64,000 nt of DNA, from the NCBI RefSeq assembly GCF_005080845.1, contig NZ_CP034858.1, positions 372,001-436,000 on the forward strand, read 5' to 3'. How positions within the stretch are numbered: position 1 is the stretch's first letter; every line of letters begins with the position of its first letter. Both the position numbers and the translations under genes were made by a program. The DNA comes from Buchnera aphidicola (Rhopalosiphum padi). GTDB taxonomy: Bacteria; Pseudomonadota; Gammaproteobacteria; Enterobacterales; Enterobacteriaceae. Below the pieces are notes generated by a model. The model did no database searches and had not been told where the DNA came from. It saw only the letters and a program-made list of their open reading frames with translations. This document shows positions 29,533 through 40,005 of this stretch, one piece after another.

Positions 29533-31311
29533 ATGCCTCTAATTAGTATCCAAGATGCCTCTTTATCATTTAGTGATTTGGAAATATTAAAAAACGCTGT
29601 ACTTTATATCAACAAAAACGAACGTATTAGTTTAATTGGTAAAAACGGTGCGGGAAAATCAACTTTATTAAAAGTAATTAATAAAAATCAAGATTTAGAT
29701 CATGGTTCTATTATTTATAAAAAAGATATAAAAATATCTTATTTAAAACAAGATAATCCAAAAAATTTAAATATTTCTATATATGATTTTATTAAAAATC
29801 AATTTAAAAAAGAGAACAAAAAAGAAATAAATGTTAATGAAATTATAGAAATAAAAAAAATAATTAAAACTTTTCAAGTTGACAAAAATTCTTTGCTTGC
29901 AGAACTGTCTGGAGGGTTCTTAAGAAGAGTGGTATTGAGTTCAGTACTATTAGGAAAACCAGACGTCTTGTTACTTGACGAGCCAACAAATCACTTAGAT
30001 ATTAATACTATTACATGGTTAGAAAATTTTTTAAAAAAATTTTCAGGAACAATATTATTTATATCACATGATAGATCTTTTATTCAAAATGTATGTACAA
30101 GAATTGTTGATCTTGATAGAGGAAGATTGATTTCTTTTCCAGGAAATTATAAAGAATTTATAAAATTAAAAAAAGAACATAATCGGATTGAAAAAATAAA
30201 TAAAAAATTATTTGATCAAAATTTAAAAAAAGAAGAAATCTGGATTAGAAAAGGAATCAAAGCTCGTACTACACGTAATGAAGGAAGAGTAAAAAATTTA
30301 AAAATATTACGAAAAGAGCATGAAAATTATAAAAAAATAGAAACATTTAATAACATTAAAATTAATGAAATTAAAAGTTATCCAGGTAAAATAATTTTTA
30401 AATTAAAAAATATAAATTTCTTTATTGAAAAAAAAAGTATTATTCAAAATTTTTCTTCAATTATACAATATGGCGACAAAATAGGATTAGTAGGAAACAA
30501 TGGATCGGGAAAAAGTACTATGATTAAAATACTTATGGGAGAAAAAAAAATTCAAACAGGTTCAATTCATTTTGGAAAGGAATTGAAAATAGCATATTTT
30601 GATCAGGATCGATCAATTTTAGATTCTAATAAGTCTATCTTGGAAAACATCAATAATGGAAGAGAAAAGATTGTATTAAATGGAAAAGAACAACATTTGA
30701 TAGGATATCTAAAAAAATTCCTGTTTAAACCAAATCAAATACACTGTTTAGTAAAAACTTTATCTGGAGGTGAATGTAATAGATTACTTTTAGCAAAATT
30801 ATTTTTAAAACCAAGTAATGTTCTAATTTTTGATGAACCTACAAATGACTTAGATTTAGACACACTCGAATTGTTAGAAGACATTATTATCAAATATTTA
30901 GGCACTGTTTTAATAGTAAGCCATGATAGAAATTTTATTGAAAATACAGTAAATAAATACTGGATATTTAAAGGAGATGGATTAATAAACACACATTTTA
31001 ATTCATATGATAATTTAAAAGAAGAAAAAAATAAAAAAATACAAAAAAAATATATGTCAAATCAAACTAAATCTAATATTAACTTTTTAAAAATAAAACA
31101 TAATCAAGTAAAAAAAGAACTAAAAGAAGTATTAGATGAAATAGAAAAAATAGAAAATAACATTAAAAAATTACAAAACAAAATGAATGAACCAAACTTT
31201 TTTAAACAAAAAATTATCAATCAGTTACCAATTTTAAAAGAATTTAATATAGAAGAAAAAAAATTAGAAAAAACATTAATATCTTGGGAAAATTTAGAAA
31301 AAAAATTATAA
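29533..31311 (+). CDS. uup: ABC-F family ATPase Uup
   Basis: Uup is a soluble tandem ABC ATPase of the ABC-F type linked to ribosome function and to limiting precise excision of transposons. The start chosen (MPLISIQDASLSF) matches E. coli and gives 592 residues (E. coli 635). Domain 1 has GKNGAGKST, LSGGFLRR and LLLDEPTNHLD; domain 2 has GNNGSGKST, LSGGECNR and LIFDEPTNDLD. The linker between them (about 215-300) is Lys-rich, and a C-terminal coiled coil remains from about 525. Its stop codon shares the palindrome TTATAA with the stop of convergent trhO. Confidence 0.95.
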   Translation: MPLISIQDASLSFSDLEILKNAVLYINKNERISLIGKNGAGKSTLLKVINKNQDLDHGSIIYKKDIKISYLKQDNPKNLNISIYDFIKNQFKKENKKEINVNEIIEIKKIIKTFQVDKNSLLAELSGGFLRRVVLSSVLLGKPDVLLLDEPTNHLDINTITWLENFLKKFSGTILFISHDRSFIQNVCTRIVDLDRGRLISFPGNYKEFIKLKKEHNRIEKINKKLFDQNLKKEEIWIRKGIKARTTRNEGRVKNLKILRKEHENYKKIETFNNIKINEIKSYPGKIIFKLKNINFFIEKKSIIQNFSSIIQYGDKIGLVGNNGSGKSTMIKILMGEKKIQTGSIHFGKELKIAYFDQDRSILDSNKSILENINNGREKIVLNGKEQHLIGYLKKFLFKPNQIHCLVKTLSGGECNRLLLAKLFLKPSNVLIFDEPTNDLDLDTLELLEDIIIKYLGTVLIVSHDRNFIENTVNKYWIFKGDGLINTHFNSYDNLKEEKNKKIQKKYMSNQTKSNINFLKIKHNQVKKELKEVLDEIEKIENNIKKLQNKMNEPNFFKQKIINQLPILKEFNIEEKKLEKTLISWENLEKKL

Positions 31312-32244
31312 AATATGTTGCATACAGTTTTCAGAACAACAATTTTTAAAATTAATCATACAATTTTTACACTGAATAAAAAGAAGATGACATAAATCGA
31401 AACTGCAATTAACGTATCTATCTGAAGGTTTATGACATTGTTTACAAAAAGATATAATCTTATCTGAAATTTTTTCACTCATACGATTATCAAAAACAAA
31501 ATTACTTCCTTGGAAAAGAATCGGTAATCCGTTTTTTTTAGCATCGTGCACATAACCAAGAATTCCACCCTTCAAATGATATACATATTTAAAACCATTA
31601 AAATGCATCCAAGCGCTAGCTTTTTCACAACGAATACCGCCTGTACAATACATTACAATTTTTTTATTTTTAGCATAATCTATAACTTGAATGACTTTCT
31701 GCAATTGCTCTCGAAAAGTTTGACTTTTAATTTCTATAGCATTAGGAAAATGTCCAATTTGATATTCATAGGAATTCCTCATATCAACAAATATTGTTTT
31801 TGGATCACTTAACATCATATTAACTTGTTTTGATTTTATATAGATACCTACGTTTTTAGAATCAAATAATGGATTTTTAATACCATCATTAACAATATTT
31901 TTCTTAATTTTAACAGAAAGAACCCAAAATGCTTTTACGTCATTATTTAATGATTTATTAATAAATAAATTATTTAGTTCTGGATCAAGAGTATATAAAA
32001 AATTTTTTACAAAAAAATACCATTTTACAGGAATACTAATCTGTGCGTTAATCCCTTCATCAGATATATAAACTCTTCCTAAAACATTATATTTATAAAA
32101 ATTTTTATAAATTTGATCTCTATATTCTTTTGTACTTTTTATAAAAAAATATTTATAAAAAGAAACTACAAAACGAGGTTCTTGATCAATCAACATCTTT
32201 TTTTTTAATTCTTTTTTGGAAGTACGATTACATAAATTTGACAT
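31306..32244 (-). CDS. trhO: tRNA uridine(34) hydroxylase TrhO (rhodanese domain)
   Basis: TrhO (formerly YceA) hydroxylates U34 of certain tRNAs on the way to 5-oxyacetyl-uridine. The protein has 312 residues (E. coli 350). The rhodanese domain carries the active Cys in MYCTGGIRCEKASAWM. The N-terminal domain begins with RVYISDEGINAQISIP, and the C-terminal Cys-rich part CHLLFIQCKNC...CCSENC is kept. About 38 residues after that are missing; the gene ends 6 bases inside the end of convergent uup, so the tail could have been lost through that overlap. Confidence 0.95.
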   Translation of the reverse strand: MSNLCNRTSKKELKKKMLIDQEPRFVVSFYKYFFIKSTKEYRDQIYKNFYKYNVLGRVYISDEGINAQISIPVKWYFFVKNFLYTLDPELNNLFINKSLNNDVKAFWVLSVKIKKNIVNDGIKNPLFDSKNVGIYIKSKQVNMMLSDPKTIFVDMRNSYEYQIGHFPNAIEIKSQTFREQLQKVIQVIDYAKNKKIVMYCTGGIRCEKASAWMHFNGFKYVYHLKGGILGYVHDAKKNGLPILFQGSNFVFDNRMSEKISDKIISFCKQCHKPSDRYVNCSFDLCHLLFIQCKNCMINFKNCCSENCMQHIL

Positions 32245-32271
32245 AATAAAAAAACCTATAATTAAAAATGT

Positions 32272-35142
32272 TTATTTTTTTTCACAATATGAGTTATTAA
32301 GAGATTCTAATTGTTTAGATAATTTTAAATATATTTCGTTTAAATTTTTTAATTTTTTTATTTCTTGATTTATTATATTTTTAGGAGCATAAGATAAAAA
32401 ATTTTGATTAGATGTTTTTTCTTCAGAAACTAATATTTGTGATTTTATTTTTTTTATTTCTTTATTTAATCGTTTTAGTTCAGTTTTTTTATCAACCATT
32501 TTAAGTATGGGAACTAAAATTTCAACTCCATCAATTATTTTTTTTATAGATAAAAAAGGTTCATCATCTTTTTTAGATAAAATTTTAATTTTTTCTAAAA
32601 ACGCCATATTTTTTAATAAAAATTTATTTTCTTTAATTGTTTTCTCTTTTTCGGAATTAACGTTTTTTAAAAATAATGGTAACAATTTAGTAGAACTAAT
32701 ATTCATCTCAACTCTAGTATTCCGTAAAAAAATAATGATTTTTTTCATCCAACTGATATTAGATAATATATTTTTATCAAGTAATTGATCATTATATTCA
32801 GGAAAAGATTGAAGCATAATCGTTTTACCTTTAATATATTTTATTTTTTTTACCCGCTGCCAAATGGCTTCTGTAATAAAAGGAATTATAGGATGAGATA
32901 ATCTTAACAATAATTCTAATATATGAATTAAAATATTTTTAGTAAAACATATATCTTCAGGAGAACCTAATTTTATAATAGATTTCACAAATTCTAAATA
33001 CCAATCACAAAAAATATTCCAAATAAAATCATATAAAATATTTGCTGCGATATCAAATCGATAAGTATCCAATGAACTTCTATATAATTTAATAACATTA
33101 TTAAATTTTATTAATATCCATTTATTTATTAATAACATATTATCATGAACTGAAAAATTAAAATAACTATGATCTTTTGTATTTATTAAAACAAAACGAC
33201 TAGCATTCCATAGTTTATTACAAAAATTACGATATCCCTTTAATCTATTCATATCCCATTGTATATCACGTGTATTAGATGCTAAAGCAGAAAAAGTAAA
33301 ACGTAATGCATCTGTACCTGTTGCGTCTATTCCATTAGGAAATTGTTTTATAGTACGATAACGAATCTTTTCAGATAAATTAGGTTGTAATAAATTACTT
33401 GTTCTTTTTTCAATTAATTTATTTAACGAAATTCCGTCTATCATGTCTATTGGGTCAATAACATTTCCTTTTGATTTTGACATTTTTTTACCTTCTTCAT
33501 CACGTATTAAACCTGTTATATAAACATCTTTAAATGGTACTTGTGGATTTCCATGACAATCTTTAACAAGATACATTGTTAACATAATCATTCTAGCAAT
33601 CCAAAAAAAGATAATATCAAAACCACTAACTAAAACGTTAGTTGAATGAAAAGTTTTTAAAAATTTTGTTTTTTTAGGCCAACCTAATGTGGAAAAAGTC
33701 CATAAAGCAGAAGAAAACCAGGTATCTAATACATCATTATCTTGATTTAATATTGTATTGTCTGCTATATCATATTCTTTACGTATTTTTTTTTCGCTGT
33801 AACCAACATATATATTTTTCTTATCATCATACCATACCGGGATACGGTGACCCCACCATAATTGGCGTGAAATACACCAATCCTCAATATTATTCATCCA
33901 AGATAAATACATACTTTCATATTGATCGGGTATAAATTTAATTTTCTTTTCCTTAACAACATTAATAGCTAATTTAGATAACTGTAATGTTTTTAAATAC
34001 CATTGATTAGTTAACATTGGTTGAATAATAACATTACTTCGATCACTATAAGGAACGAGAATTTCACATTCTTCAATATTTTCTAAAAATCCTAATTTTT
34101 CAATTTCATAAACAATTTTTTTTCTTGCAGATAAAATATCTAAGTTCTGAAATTTAATTGGAATAGATGAATTATAAACATTAGATTTTATACCTTGATA
34201 ATTATAAATTGAAAAACTAGATTTAATTTTTCCATTAAGGGTAAAAATATTAATCATAGGTAATTTATGACGTTGTCCTACTTTATAATCATTAAAATCA
34301 TGTGCAGGAGTTATTTTTACGCAACCTGTATCCTTGTTTACATCGGCATAATCATCTCCAATAATTGGTATTATTCTGTTAACAATAGGACATATAACAG
34401 AGTGACCAATTAAATGATTATATTTATGATCGTTTGGATTTACAGCTAAAGCAGTGTCACCTAATAAAGTTTCAGGTCTAGTTGTAGCTACTAATAAATA
34501 TTTAATATTTATATTTTTCGTATTTTTAACAATTGGATATCGAATAAACCATTTTTTACCTTTTACTAAACGATGCTCTACTTCTAAATCTGATATTACT
34601 GTTTCCAATTTTGAATCCCAATGTACTAATCTCTTTTTCTGATAAATTAAATTATTTTTGTATAAAATAATAAATGCTTCTTTAACAGAATTAGAAATAT
34701 CAGGATCTAAAGTAAATTTCTCTCGATCCCAATCGACAGAATTTCCTAACCGTCTCATTTGTTTCGTAACGGAAAAATTAGATTTCTTTTTCCATTTCCA
34801 TATTTTTTTAATAAAATCGTTTCTACTGTAATCTTTTTTCGTTTTTTTTTCTTCTGAATATATTTGACGCTCAATTAAAATTTGTGTTGCTATTCCAGCA
34901 TGATCTGTTCCAACTTGCCATAACGTGTTTTTTCCTTGCATTCTATTGTAGCGAATTAATATATCCATAATTGTTTGTTGAAAAGCATGCCCCATATGTA
35001 AATTACCTGTAATATTAGGAGGTGGCATCATAATACAAAAAGTTGGTTTATTTAAATTGTTATTAGGTTTAAAACATCCATTTTTTTCCCAAAAATTGTA
35101 TAAAGATTCTTCAATATCTTTAGGGTTATAATTTTTTTCCAT
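32272..35142 (-). CDS. valS: Valyl-tRNA synthetase
   Basis: ValS charges tRNA-Val. I start at the ATG giving MEKNYNPKDIEESLYNFWE as in E. coli; the in-frame codon nine bases earlier is TTG. The protein has 956 residues (E. coli 951). The class I motifs are PPNITGNLHMGHA near residue 42 and KKMSKSKGN near 553. The editing domain lies between (VATTRPETLLGDTA, DYADVNKDTGCVKITPAHD). A C-terminal coiled coil (about 890-955) is present. In E. coli holC sits between pepA and valS; here the genes are separated by 77 bases and holC is missing. Confidence 0.98.
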   Translation of the reverse strand: MEKNYNPKDIEESLYNFWEKNGCFKPNNNLNKPTFCIMMPPPNITGNLHMGHAFQQTIMDILIRYNRMQGKNTLWQVGTDHAGIATQILIERQIYSEEKKTKKDYSRNDFIKKIWKWKKKSNFSVTKQMRRLGNSVDWDREKFTLDPDISNSVKEAFIILYKNNLIYQKKRLVHWDSKLETVISDLEVEHRLVKGKKWFIRYPIVKNTKNINIKYLLVATTRPETLLGDTALAVNPNDHKYNHLIGHSVICPIVNRIIPIIGDDYADVNKDTGCVKITPAHDFNDYKVGQRHKLPMINIFTLNGKIKSSFSIYNYQGIKSNVYNSSIPIKFQNLDILSARKKIVYEIEKLGFLENIEECEILVPYSDRSNVIIQPMLTNQWYLKTLQLSKLAINVVKEKKIKFIPDQYESMYLSWMNNIEDWCISRQLWWGHRIPVWYDDKKNIYVGYSEKKIRKEYDIADNTILNQDNDVLDTWFSSALWTFSTLGWPKKTKFLKTFHSTNVLVSGFDIIFFWIARMIMLTMYLVKDCHGNPQVPFKDVYITGLIRDEEGKKMSKSKGNVIDPIDMIDGISLNKLIEKRTSNLLQPNLSEKIRYRTIKQFPNGIDATGTDALRFTFSALASNTRDIQWDMNRLKGYRNFCNKLWNASRFVLINTKDHSYFNFSVHDNMLLINKWILIKFNNVIKLYRSSLDTYRFDIAANILYDFIWNIFCDWYLEFVKSIIKLGSPEDICFTKNILIHILELLLRLSHPIIPFITEAIWQRVKKIKYIKGKTIMLQSFPEYNDQLLDKNILSNISWMKKIIIFLRNTRVEMNISSTKLLPLFLKNVNSEKEKTIKENKFLLKNMAFLEKIKILSKKDDEPFLSIKKIIDGVEILVPILKMVDKKTELKRLNKEIKKIKSQILVSEEKTSNQNFLSYAPKNIINQEIKKLKNLNEIYLKLSKQLESLNNSYCEKK

Positions 35143-35219
35143 TGTATTCAACTATATTGTTAATTTAAAAATGGCAACATTGCCGTATTAAAAAATAAAT
35201 TTTTTTATATTTTTTAAAC

Positions 35220-36722
35220 TTAAAAAAAATTAGATTCATTTAATAAAAATTGACTTAATAGTTCAACAGGACGACCTGTTGCACCTTGATTGTTACCAGA
35301 TTCCCAAGCAGTTCCAGCAATATCTAAATGAGCCCAAGTGTATTCTTTTGAAAATTGAGAAAGAAAGCAAGCAGCAGTTATCGCACCTGCTTTACCTTTT
35401 CCAACATTTGAAAAATCTGCAAAGCTAGAATTTAATTCTTTTTCATATTCTGAAGACAAGGGTAGACGCCATATTTTATCGTTAGTTTGTTGTGAAGATT
35501 TTTCTAAGTCATAAGCAAGTTTTTCATCGTTTGAAAAGAGACCGCTAAAATGACTTCCTAATGCTACAGCACATGCTCCGGTTAAAGTAGCAATATCAAT
35601 AACTATATCTGGAGAAAAACGTTTTATAAATGTTAAAACATCACATAATACTAAACGTCCTTCAGCATCAGTATTTAATATTTCTACTGTTTTACCTGAC
35701 ATAGTAGTTAAAATATCGCCAGGTCTAAAAGCATTACCTCCTGGCATATTTTCACAACCTGCCAGAATGCCTATAATAGTTAGAGGTAAGTTTAATTTAG
35801 CTGCAACGATTAAAGTCCCATATACTGCTGCAGCACCGCACATATCATATTTCATTTCATTCATATTTTTAGATGGTTTTATAGATATACCTCCAGAATC
35901 AAATGTTAATCCTTTTCCTATTAATACAATAACTTTTTCCTGTTTAATTGTATTTTTTCCAGAATATTTAATCACAGACATATATGGCTTATTTTTAGAT
36001 CCACTTCCAACTGCAACATAAGCATTCATGCCTAAATCATGCATTTCTTTGATATCAATTGATGTTACATCGATTTTACCTTTATATTTTTCAGATAATT
36101 TTTGAGCTTGTAAAAATAAATATAATGGATTGCAAATATTAGGTGGTAAATTACCTAACTTTTTTGCAGCTGTAATTCCAGAATTAATTGCTAAAGCATG
36201 CTTTAAAGCATTATTTGCTATATGAAAGTATTTTTTTTCCATTATGTGAAATGAAATTGAATATAAATAAATATCTTTTTCTAAAGATGTGTTTATCTTA
36301 AAATTTTTATAAAAATATTTATTAATAGCATTAACCATTGTCCTAATAGACCAATATATATCACAATTTTCAATATTTATTTCCATTAAAGAAAAAAGAA
36401 TATTTTTAATAGAAAATTTATTTAAAATTCTCATACTTTTTTCTACAATCTTACTAAGATCGTATCTGTTTAAACTATCTTTTTTTCCACATCCAACTAG
36501 TAATATTCTTTCAGAAACAATATTAGGAATATTATATAATAAAAGTGTTTGACCTATTTTTCCTTGTATATCACCTTTTTTAATAAAATTATTAATATAA
36601 CTCAAAACAGATTCATTGAAACAATTATTTGCACAGGTGAATTCACAAAATTCAAAAATACCAATTACTATACAATCAGTCTTTTCTTCTCTTAGAAGAG
36701 AATTTTTTATAAAAAATTTCAT
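35220..36722 (-). CDS. pepA: Leucyl aminopeptidase PepA
   Basis: PepA is a hexameric two-metal aminopeptidase; in E. coli it also acts as a DNA-binding factor in Xer recombination and carAB control. The protein has 500 residues (E. coli 503). The C-terminal catalytic domain has the signature NTDAEGRLVLCD, GLTFDSGGISIKPS and KYDMCGAAAV. The N-terminal domain (1-165), which binds DNA in E. coli, is much less conserved and Asn/Lys-rich, so only the peptidase role is supported here. It is divergent from argI. Confidence 0.96.
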   Translation of the reverse strand: MKFFIKNSLLREEKTDCIVIGIFEFCEFTCANNCFNESVLSYINNFIKKGDIQGKIGQTLLLYNIPNIVSERILLVGCGKKDSLNRYDLSKIVEKSMRILNKFSIKNILFSLMEINIENCDIYWSIRTMVNAINKYFYKNFKINTSLEKDIYLYSISFHIMEKKYFHIANNALKHALAINSGITAAKKLGNLPPNICNPLYLFLQAQKLSEKYKGKIDVTSIDIKEMHDLGMNAYVAVGSGSKNKPYMSVIKYSGKNTIKQEKVIVLIGKGLTFDSGGISIKPSKNMNEMKYDMCGAAAVYGTLIVAAKLNLPLTIIGILAGCENMPGGNAFRPGDILTTMSGKTVEILNTDAEGRLVLCDVLTFIKRFSPDIVIDIATLTGACAVALGSHFSGLFSNDEKLAYDLEKSSQQTNDKIWRLPLSSEYEKELNSSFADFSNVGKGKAGAITAACFLSQFSKEYTWAHLDIAGTAWESGNNQGATGRPVELLSQFLLNESNFF

Positions 36723-36898
36723 AATTTTTTCTCGAAAAATATAACAAATGTTATCAATTGATTATATGTTTTATTTTTTAAATATTAAAAAAAGAAATAA
36801 AATACAGAAAAATATTATATACTATATAATGGTATTTTTAACTTCTAATTTAACTTCATTAAAAATATATTTTTATCTAATTATGGAGAATCTAAGTT

Positions 36899-37915
36899 AT
36901 GAATCATCTTTATCAACGTGACTGTTTAAGATTACTAGATTTTACCACTGAAGAATTAAAAAACATTATTACGTTATCAGAAAAATTAAAAAAAATAAAA
37001 AAAAATCATCAAGAAATTAAGCTTCTTAAACAAAAAAACATTGCTTTAATTTTTGAAAAAGAATCAACTCGTACAAGATGTTCATTTGAAGTGGCAGCTT
37101 TTGATCAAGGTGCACATGTTACTTATCTTGGACCGGGTAGTACGCATCTTGGAACAAAAGAATCAATTGAAGATACAGCAAGAGTACTAAGTCGTTTATA
37201 TCATGGTATTCAATATCGAGGTCATAATCATAGAACGATAGAAATTTTAGCACAGTATTCTACTGTACCAGTTTGGAACGGATTAACTGAAAAATTTCAT
37301 CCCACACAATTAATTGCTGATTTACTAACCATGAAAGAAATTTTTTTAAATAAAAATTTTTCTGATATAAAATGTGCTTATGTTGGTGACTCGCGTAATA
37401 ACATAGGAAATAGTCTTTTAGAAGCTGCTTCCATAGTAGGGTTAGATCTGCGTTTAGTATCTCCAAAAAAATGTTGGCCTGATAAAAATCTTTTTATTGA
37501 ATGCAAAAAATTAGCAAGAAAAAATAAAGGTAATATAACATGTACTGAAGATGTTAAAGAAGGTGTTAAAAACACAGATTTTATTTATACTGATGTTTGG
37601 GTGTCGATGGGGGAAGATAAAAAGAAATGGAAAGAAAGAATTGAATTATTAAAAAATTATCAATTAAATGATTCTATGATAGAAATGACAAAGAATCCTA
37701 AAGTAAAAATACTGCATTGTCTTCCTGCTTTACATGACCAAAAAACAAGCATAGGAAAATCTATATTGAAAGAATATGGATTAAAAGATGGAATGGAGAT
37801 CACAGATAATCTTTTTCAAAAACATCAAAAAACTATTTTTGAACAAGCAGAAAATAGATTACATACTATAAAAGCGCTTCTTATATCCAGTCTTGTAAAA
37901 GAAATTAATTTTTAA
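36899..37915 (+). CDS. argI: Ornithine carbamoyltransferase
   Basis: This enzyme joins ornithine and carbamoyl phosphate to make citrulline for arginine synthesis. The protein has 338 residues (E. coli ArgI 334). [18 protein letters not shown] binds carbamoyl phosphate; [12 protein letters not shown] and [15 protein letters not shown] are the ornithine-binding motifs. The position next to pepA and pyrB is that of argI rather than argF in E. coli. GGAG lies ten bases upstream of the ATG. TATAAT occurs at 36825-36830, but no convincing -35 or ARG box was seen. Confidence 0.96.
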   Translation: MNHLYQRDCLRLLDFTTEELKNIITLSEKLKKIKKNHQEIKLLKQKNIALIFEKESTRTRCSFEVAAFDQGAHVTYLGPGSTHLGTKESIEDTARVLSRLYHGIQYRGHNHRTIEILAQYSTVPVWNGLTEKFHPTQLIADLLTMKEIFLNKNFSDIKCAYVGDSRNNIGNSLLEAASIVGLDLRLVSPKKCWPDKNLFIECKKLARKNKGNITCTEDVKEGVKNTDFIYTDVWVSMGEDKKKWKERIELLKNYQLNDSMIEMTKNPKVKILHCLPALHDQKTSIGKSILKEYGLKDGMEITDNLFQKHQKTIFEQAENRLHTIKALLISSLVKEINF

Positions 37916-37965
37916 TAATTAACATAATTTATACAAAAAAATTATATATGTAAATATAAAAAAAT

Positions 37966-38028
37966 ATGAAATTTTTAATATTTAAAAAATCACTCAATAA
38001 TTTTTTTTCTTATCTCTTTGTATGTTGA
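37966..38028 (+). other. Possible pyrBI leader reading frame and stem-loop
   Basis: A 20-codon frame (MKFLIFKKSLNNFFSYLFVC) lies 49 bases before pyrB. It contains eight consecutive T followed by the stem TCTTATC (38008-38014) / GATAAGA (38027-38033), which overlaps the stop. E. coli pyrBI has a leader peptide with a T-rich pause site and an attenuator here. The sequence itself is unlike E. coli pyrL, the ATG lacks a ribosome binding site and the stem is short, so this may be chance. Confidence 0.25.
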
Positions 38029-38076
38029 TAAGATATTCAAAACTATCTTTTTCACTATAATTAAGGAAAATAAACA

Positions 38077-39009
38077 TTGAGAAATTCTCTGTATAAAAAA
38101 AATATAATTTCAATCAATGATCTTAATCGAAATGAATTAGAGTTAGTATTAAAAAAATCTGCATTCCTAAAAGAAAAAGCACAACCTAATTTACTAAAAA
38201 ATAAAATTATTGCCAGCTGTTTTTTTGAAGCGTCAACACGTACTCGTTTATCTTTTGAAACAGCTGTTCATCGCTTGGGAGCATCAATTATAGGGTTTTC
38301 TGATGGTGAAAACATTTCTTTAGGAAAAAAAGGAGAAACATTAGCAGATACTATTTCAGTTATAAGTTCATATGTAGACGCAATTGTTATTCGACATCCC
38401 CAAGAAGGATCTGCACGTTTAGCTGCAAACTTTTCTAATGGAATACCAATATTTAATGCAGGAGATGGGGCAAACCAACATCCAACACAAACACTTTTAG
38501 ATTTATTTACTATTAAAGAAACACAAACTAAGCTTAGTAATTTAAACATTGCCATGGTAGGAGATTTAAAATATGGAAGAACAGTTCATTCATTAACACA
38601 AGCATTAGCTAAGTATAAAAATAATCAATTTTTTTTTATTTCACCTGATGCATTAACAATGCCAAATTACATCAATGATATGCTTTATAAAAAAGAAATT
38701 TATTGGAAAAGATATAAAAACATAGAAGAAATAATTTCTGAAATTGATATTCTTTATATGACTCGTGTTCAAAAAGAAAGACTTGATTCAACTGAATATG
38801 CAAATGCTAAATCAAAATTTGTTTTACAAACTTCAACTTTAAAAAATGCGCGTAATAATTTAAAAATATTACATCCACTACCTCGTATAGATGAAATAGA
38901 TCATGATGTTGACTATACACCTTATGCTTGGTATTTTAAACAAGCAGCAAACGGAATTTATGCACGTCAAGCAATTTTATCATTAGTACTAATAGAAAAA
39001 CATTTTTAA
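38077..39009 (+). CDS. pyrB: Aspartate carbamoyltransferase, catalytic subunit
   Basis: PyrB makes carbamoyl-aspartate, the first committed pyrimidine step. The protein has 310 residues (E. coli 311). [21 protein letters not shown] binds carbamoyl phosphate, and [25 protein letters not shown] and HPLPRIDEI are all conserved. The start is TTG with AAGGAA eight bases upstream, and alignment supports it. The regulatory chain gene pyrI follows after 9 bases, so the allosteric holoenzyme can be made. Confidence 0.97.
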   Translation: MRNSLYKKNIISINDLNRNELELVLKKSAFLKEKAQPNLLKNKIIASCFFEASTRTRLSFETAVHRLGASIIGFSDGENISLGKKGETLADTISVISSYVDAIVIRHPQEGSARLAANFSNGIPIFNAGDGANQHPTQTLLDLFTIKETQTKLSNLNIAMVGDLKYGRTVHSLTQALAKYKNNQFFFISPDALTMPNYINDMLYKKEIYWKRYKNIEEIISEIDILYMTRVQKERLDSTEYANAKSKFVLQTSTLKNARNNLKILHPLPRIDEIDHDVDYTPYAWYFKQAANGIYARQAILSLVLIEKHF

Positions 39010-39018
39010 TAAAAATAT

Positions 39019-39474
39019 ATGCAAATAAATAAACTTCAAGTAGAAGCTATTAAATCTGGTAGTGTAATTGATCACATTCCAGCACATATTGGTTTTAAAC
39101 TACTTTCTCTATTCAGATTTACCGAAACAGAAAAAAGAATCACTATTGGATTAAATTTACCTTCTCAAAAATTAGGTAAAAAAGATATTATAAAGATTGA
39201 AAATACTTTTCTAAGCGATGATCAAATTAATCAATTAGCTGTTTATGCACCATGTGCTACAGTTAATTACATTGAAGAATATAATTTAGTGGGGAAAACT
39301 TTTCCGTCTTTACCTAAAAAAATAGATCGTATTTTAATTTGTCCAAATAGTAATTGTGCTAGTCACAATCATTTTATCACTTCTAGTTTTATTTTTACAA
39401 AAGATATAAATAACGAAATAAACTTAAAATGTCAATATTGTGAAAAAGAATTCGCTAAAAACATAGTTTTATGA
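39019..39474 (+). CDS. pyrI: Aspartate carbamoyltransferase, regulatory subunit
   Basis: PyrI binds CTP and ATP and carries the zinc site that holds catalytic trimers together. The protein has 151 residues (E. coli 153). The four zinc ligands are visible in CPNSNC and CQYCEKEF. The allosteric N-terminal domain starts [20 protein letters not shown], matching the E. coli nucleotide site. No ribosome binding site precedes the ATG, so coupling to pyrB translation is likely. Keeping the regulatory subunit is notable in a genome that has shed much regulation. Confidence 0.97.
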   Translation: MQINKLQVEAIKSGSVIDHIPAHIGFKLLSLFRFTETEKRITIGLNLPSQKLGKKDIIKIENTFLSDDQINQLAVYAPCATVNYIEEYNLVGKTFPSLPKKIDRILICPNSNCASHNHFITSSFIFTKDINNEINLKCQYCEKEFAKNIVL

Positions 39475-39552
39475 TAAAAAGAATCTAAATATTATATTTT
39501 TTTTAGAAAAAATTCTATTTCTCTATTTAATAACATAAAAAAATGGTGTTTT

Positions 39553-39939
39553 ATGAATGTTATAGTTAACACGGAAAACGCTCCAAAACCTATCGGACCA
39601 TATTCACAAGCTATAAAAAATGAAAATTTTTTGATTACGTCTGGTCAAATACCTATTGATGTTAAATCAGGATACATACCAGATAACATCTCTGAACAAA
39701 CATATATTGTATTAAAAAATATAAAATCAATTATTATTGCGTCAGAATATAAAATACAAGACATTATAAAAATAACAATTTTTACTACTAATTTAAAAAA
39801 AATTCATATAATTAATGAAATCTATGAAAAGTTTTTTATAGATAACAAATCATTATTTCCTGCAAGATCTTGTATAGAAGTTCAAAAATTGCCAAAAAAT
39901 GTAAAAATTGAAATGGAAGCAATGGCATTTAAAAAATAA
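39553..39939 (+). CDS. ridA: Enamine/imine deaminase RidA
   Basis: RidA removes reactive 2-aminoacrylate and similar enamines released by PLP enzymes. The protein has 128 residues, the same as E. coli. The signature RSCIEVQKLPKNVKIEMEAMA at the C-terminus includes the substrate-binding Arg, and APKPIGPYSQAIK at the N-terminus is typical. It sits after pyrI as in E. coli and is convergent with deaD. Confidence 0.97.
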   Translation: MNVIVNTENAPKPIGPYSQAIKNENFLITSGQIPIDVKSGYIPDNISEQTYIVLKNIKSIIIASEYKIQDIIKITIFTTNLKKIHIINEIYEKFFIDNKSLFPARSCIEVQKLPKNVKIEMEAMAFKK

Positions 39940-39983
39940 ATTTTACAAAAATTTTAAATAATTTTCTACTATAATATCTTCAA

Positions 39984-40002
39984 TATGCCGCAAAGCGGCA
40001 TA
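39984..40002. terminator. GC-rich hairpin between ridA and deaD
   Basis: TATGCCGC and GCGGCATA form a perfect 8-base stem with an AAA loop. It is one of the few GC-rich strings in the window and lies between convergent genes four bases from the deaD stop. No long T run follows on either strand, but the position fits a shared terminator. Confidence 0.65.
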
Positions 40003-40005
40003 AAA

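Noticed and set aside
35143..35151. Upstream in-frame TTG as valS start
   Set aside because: The ATG nine bases later aligns exactly with the E. coli start; similar upstream starts were rejected for flgD, flgF, rne, asnS, uup, rpsO, nusA, ftsH and rplM.
35143..35219. holC between pepA and valS
   Set aside because: Only 77 bases lie between the genes, too short for the gene or a readable remnant.
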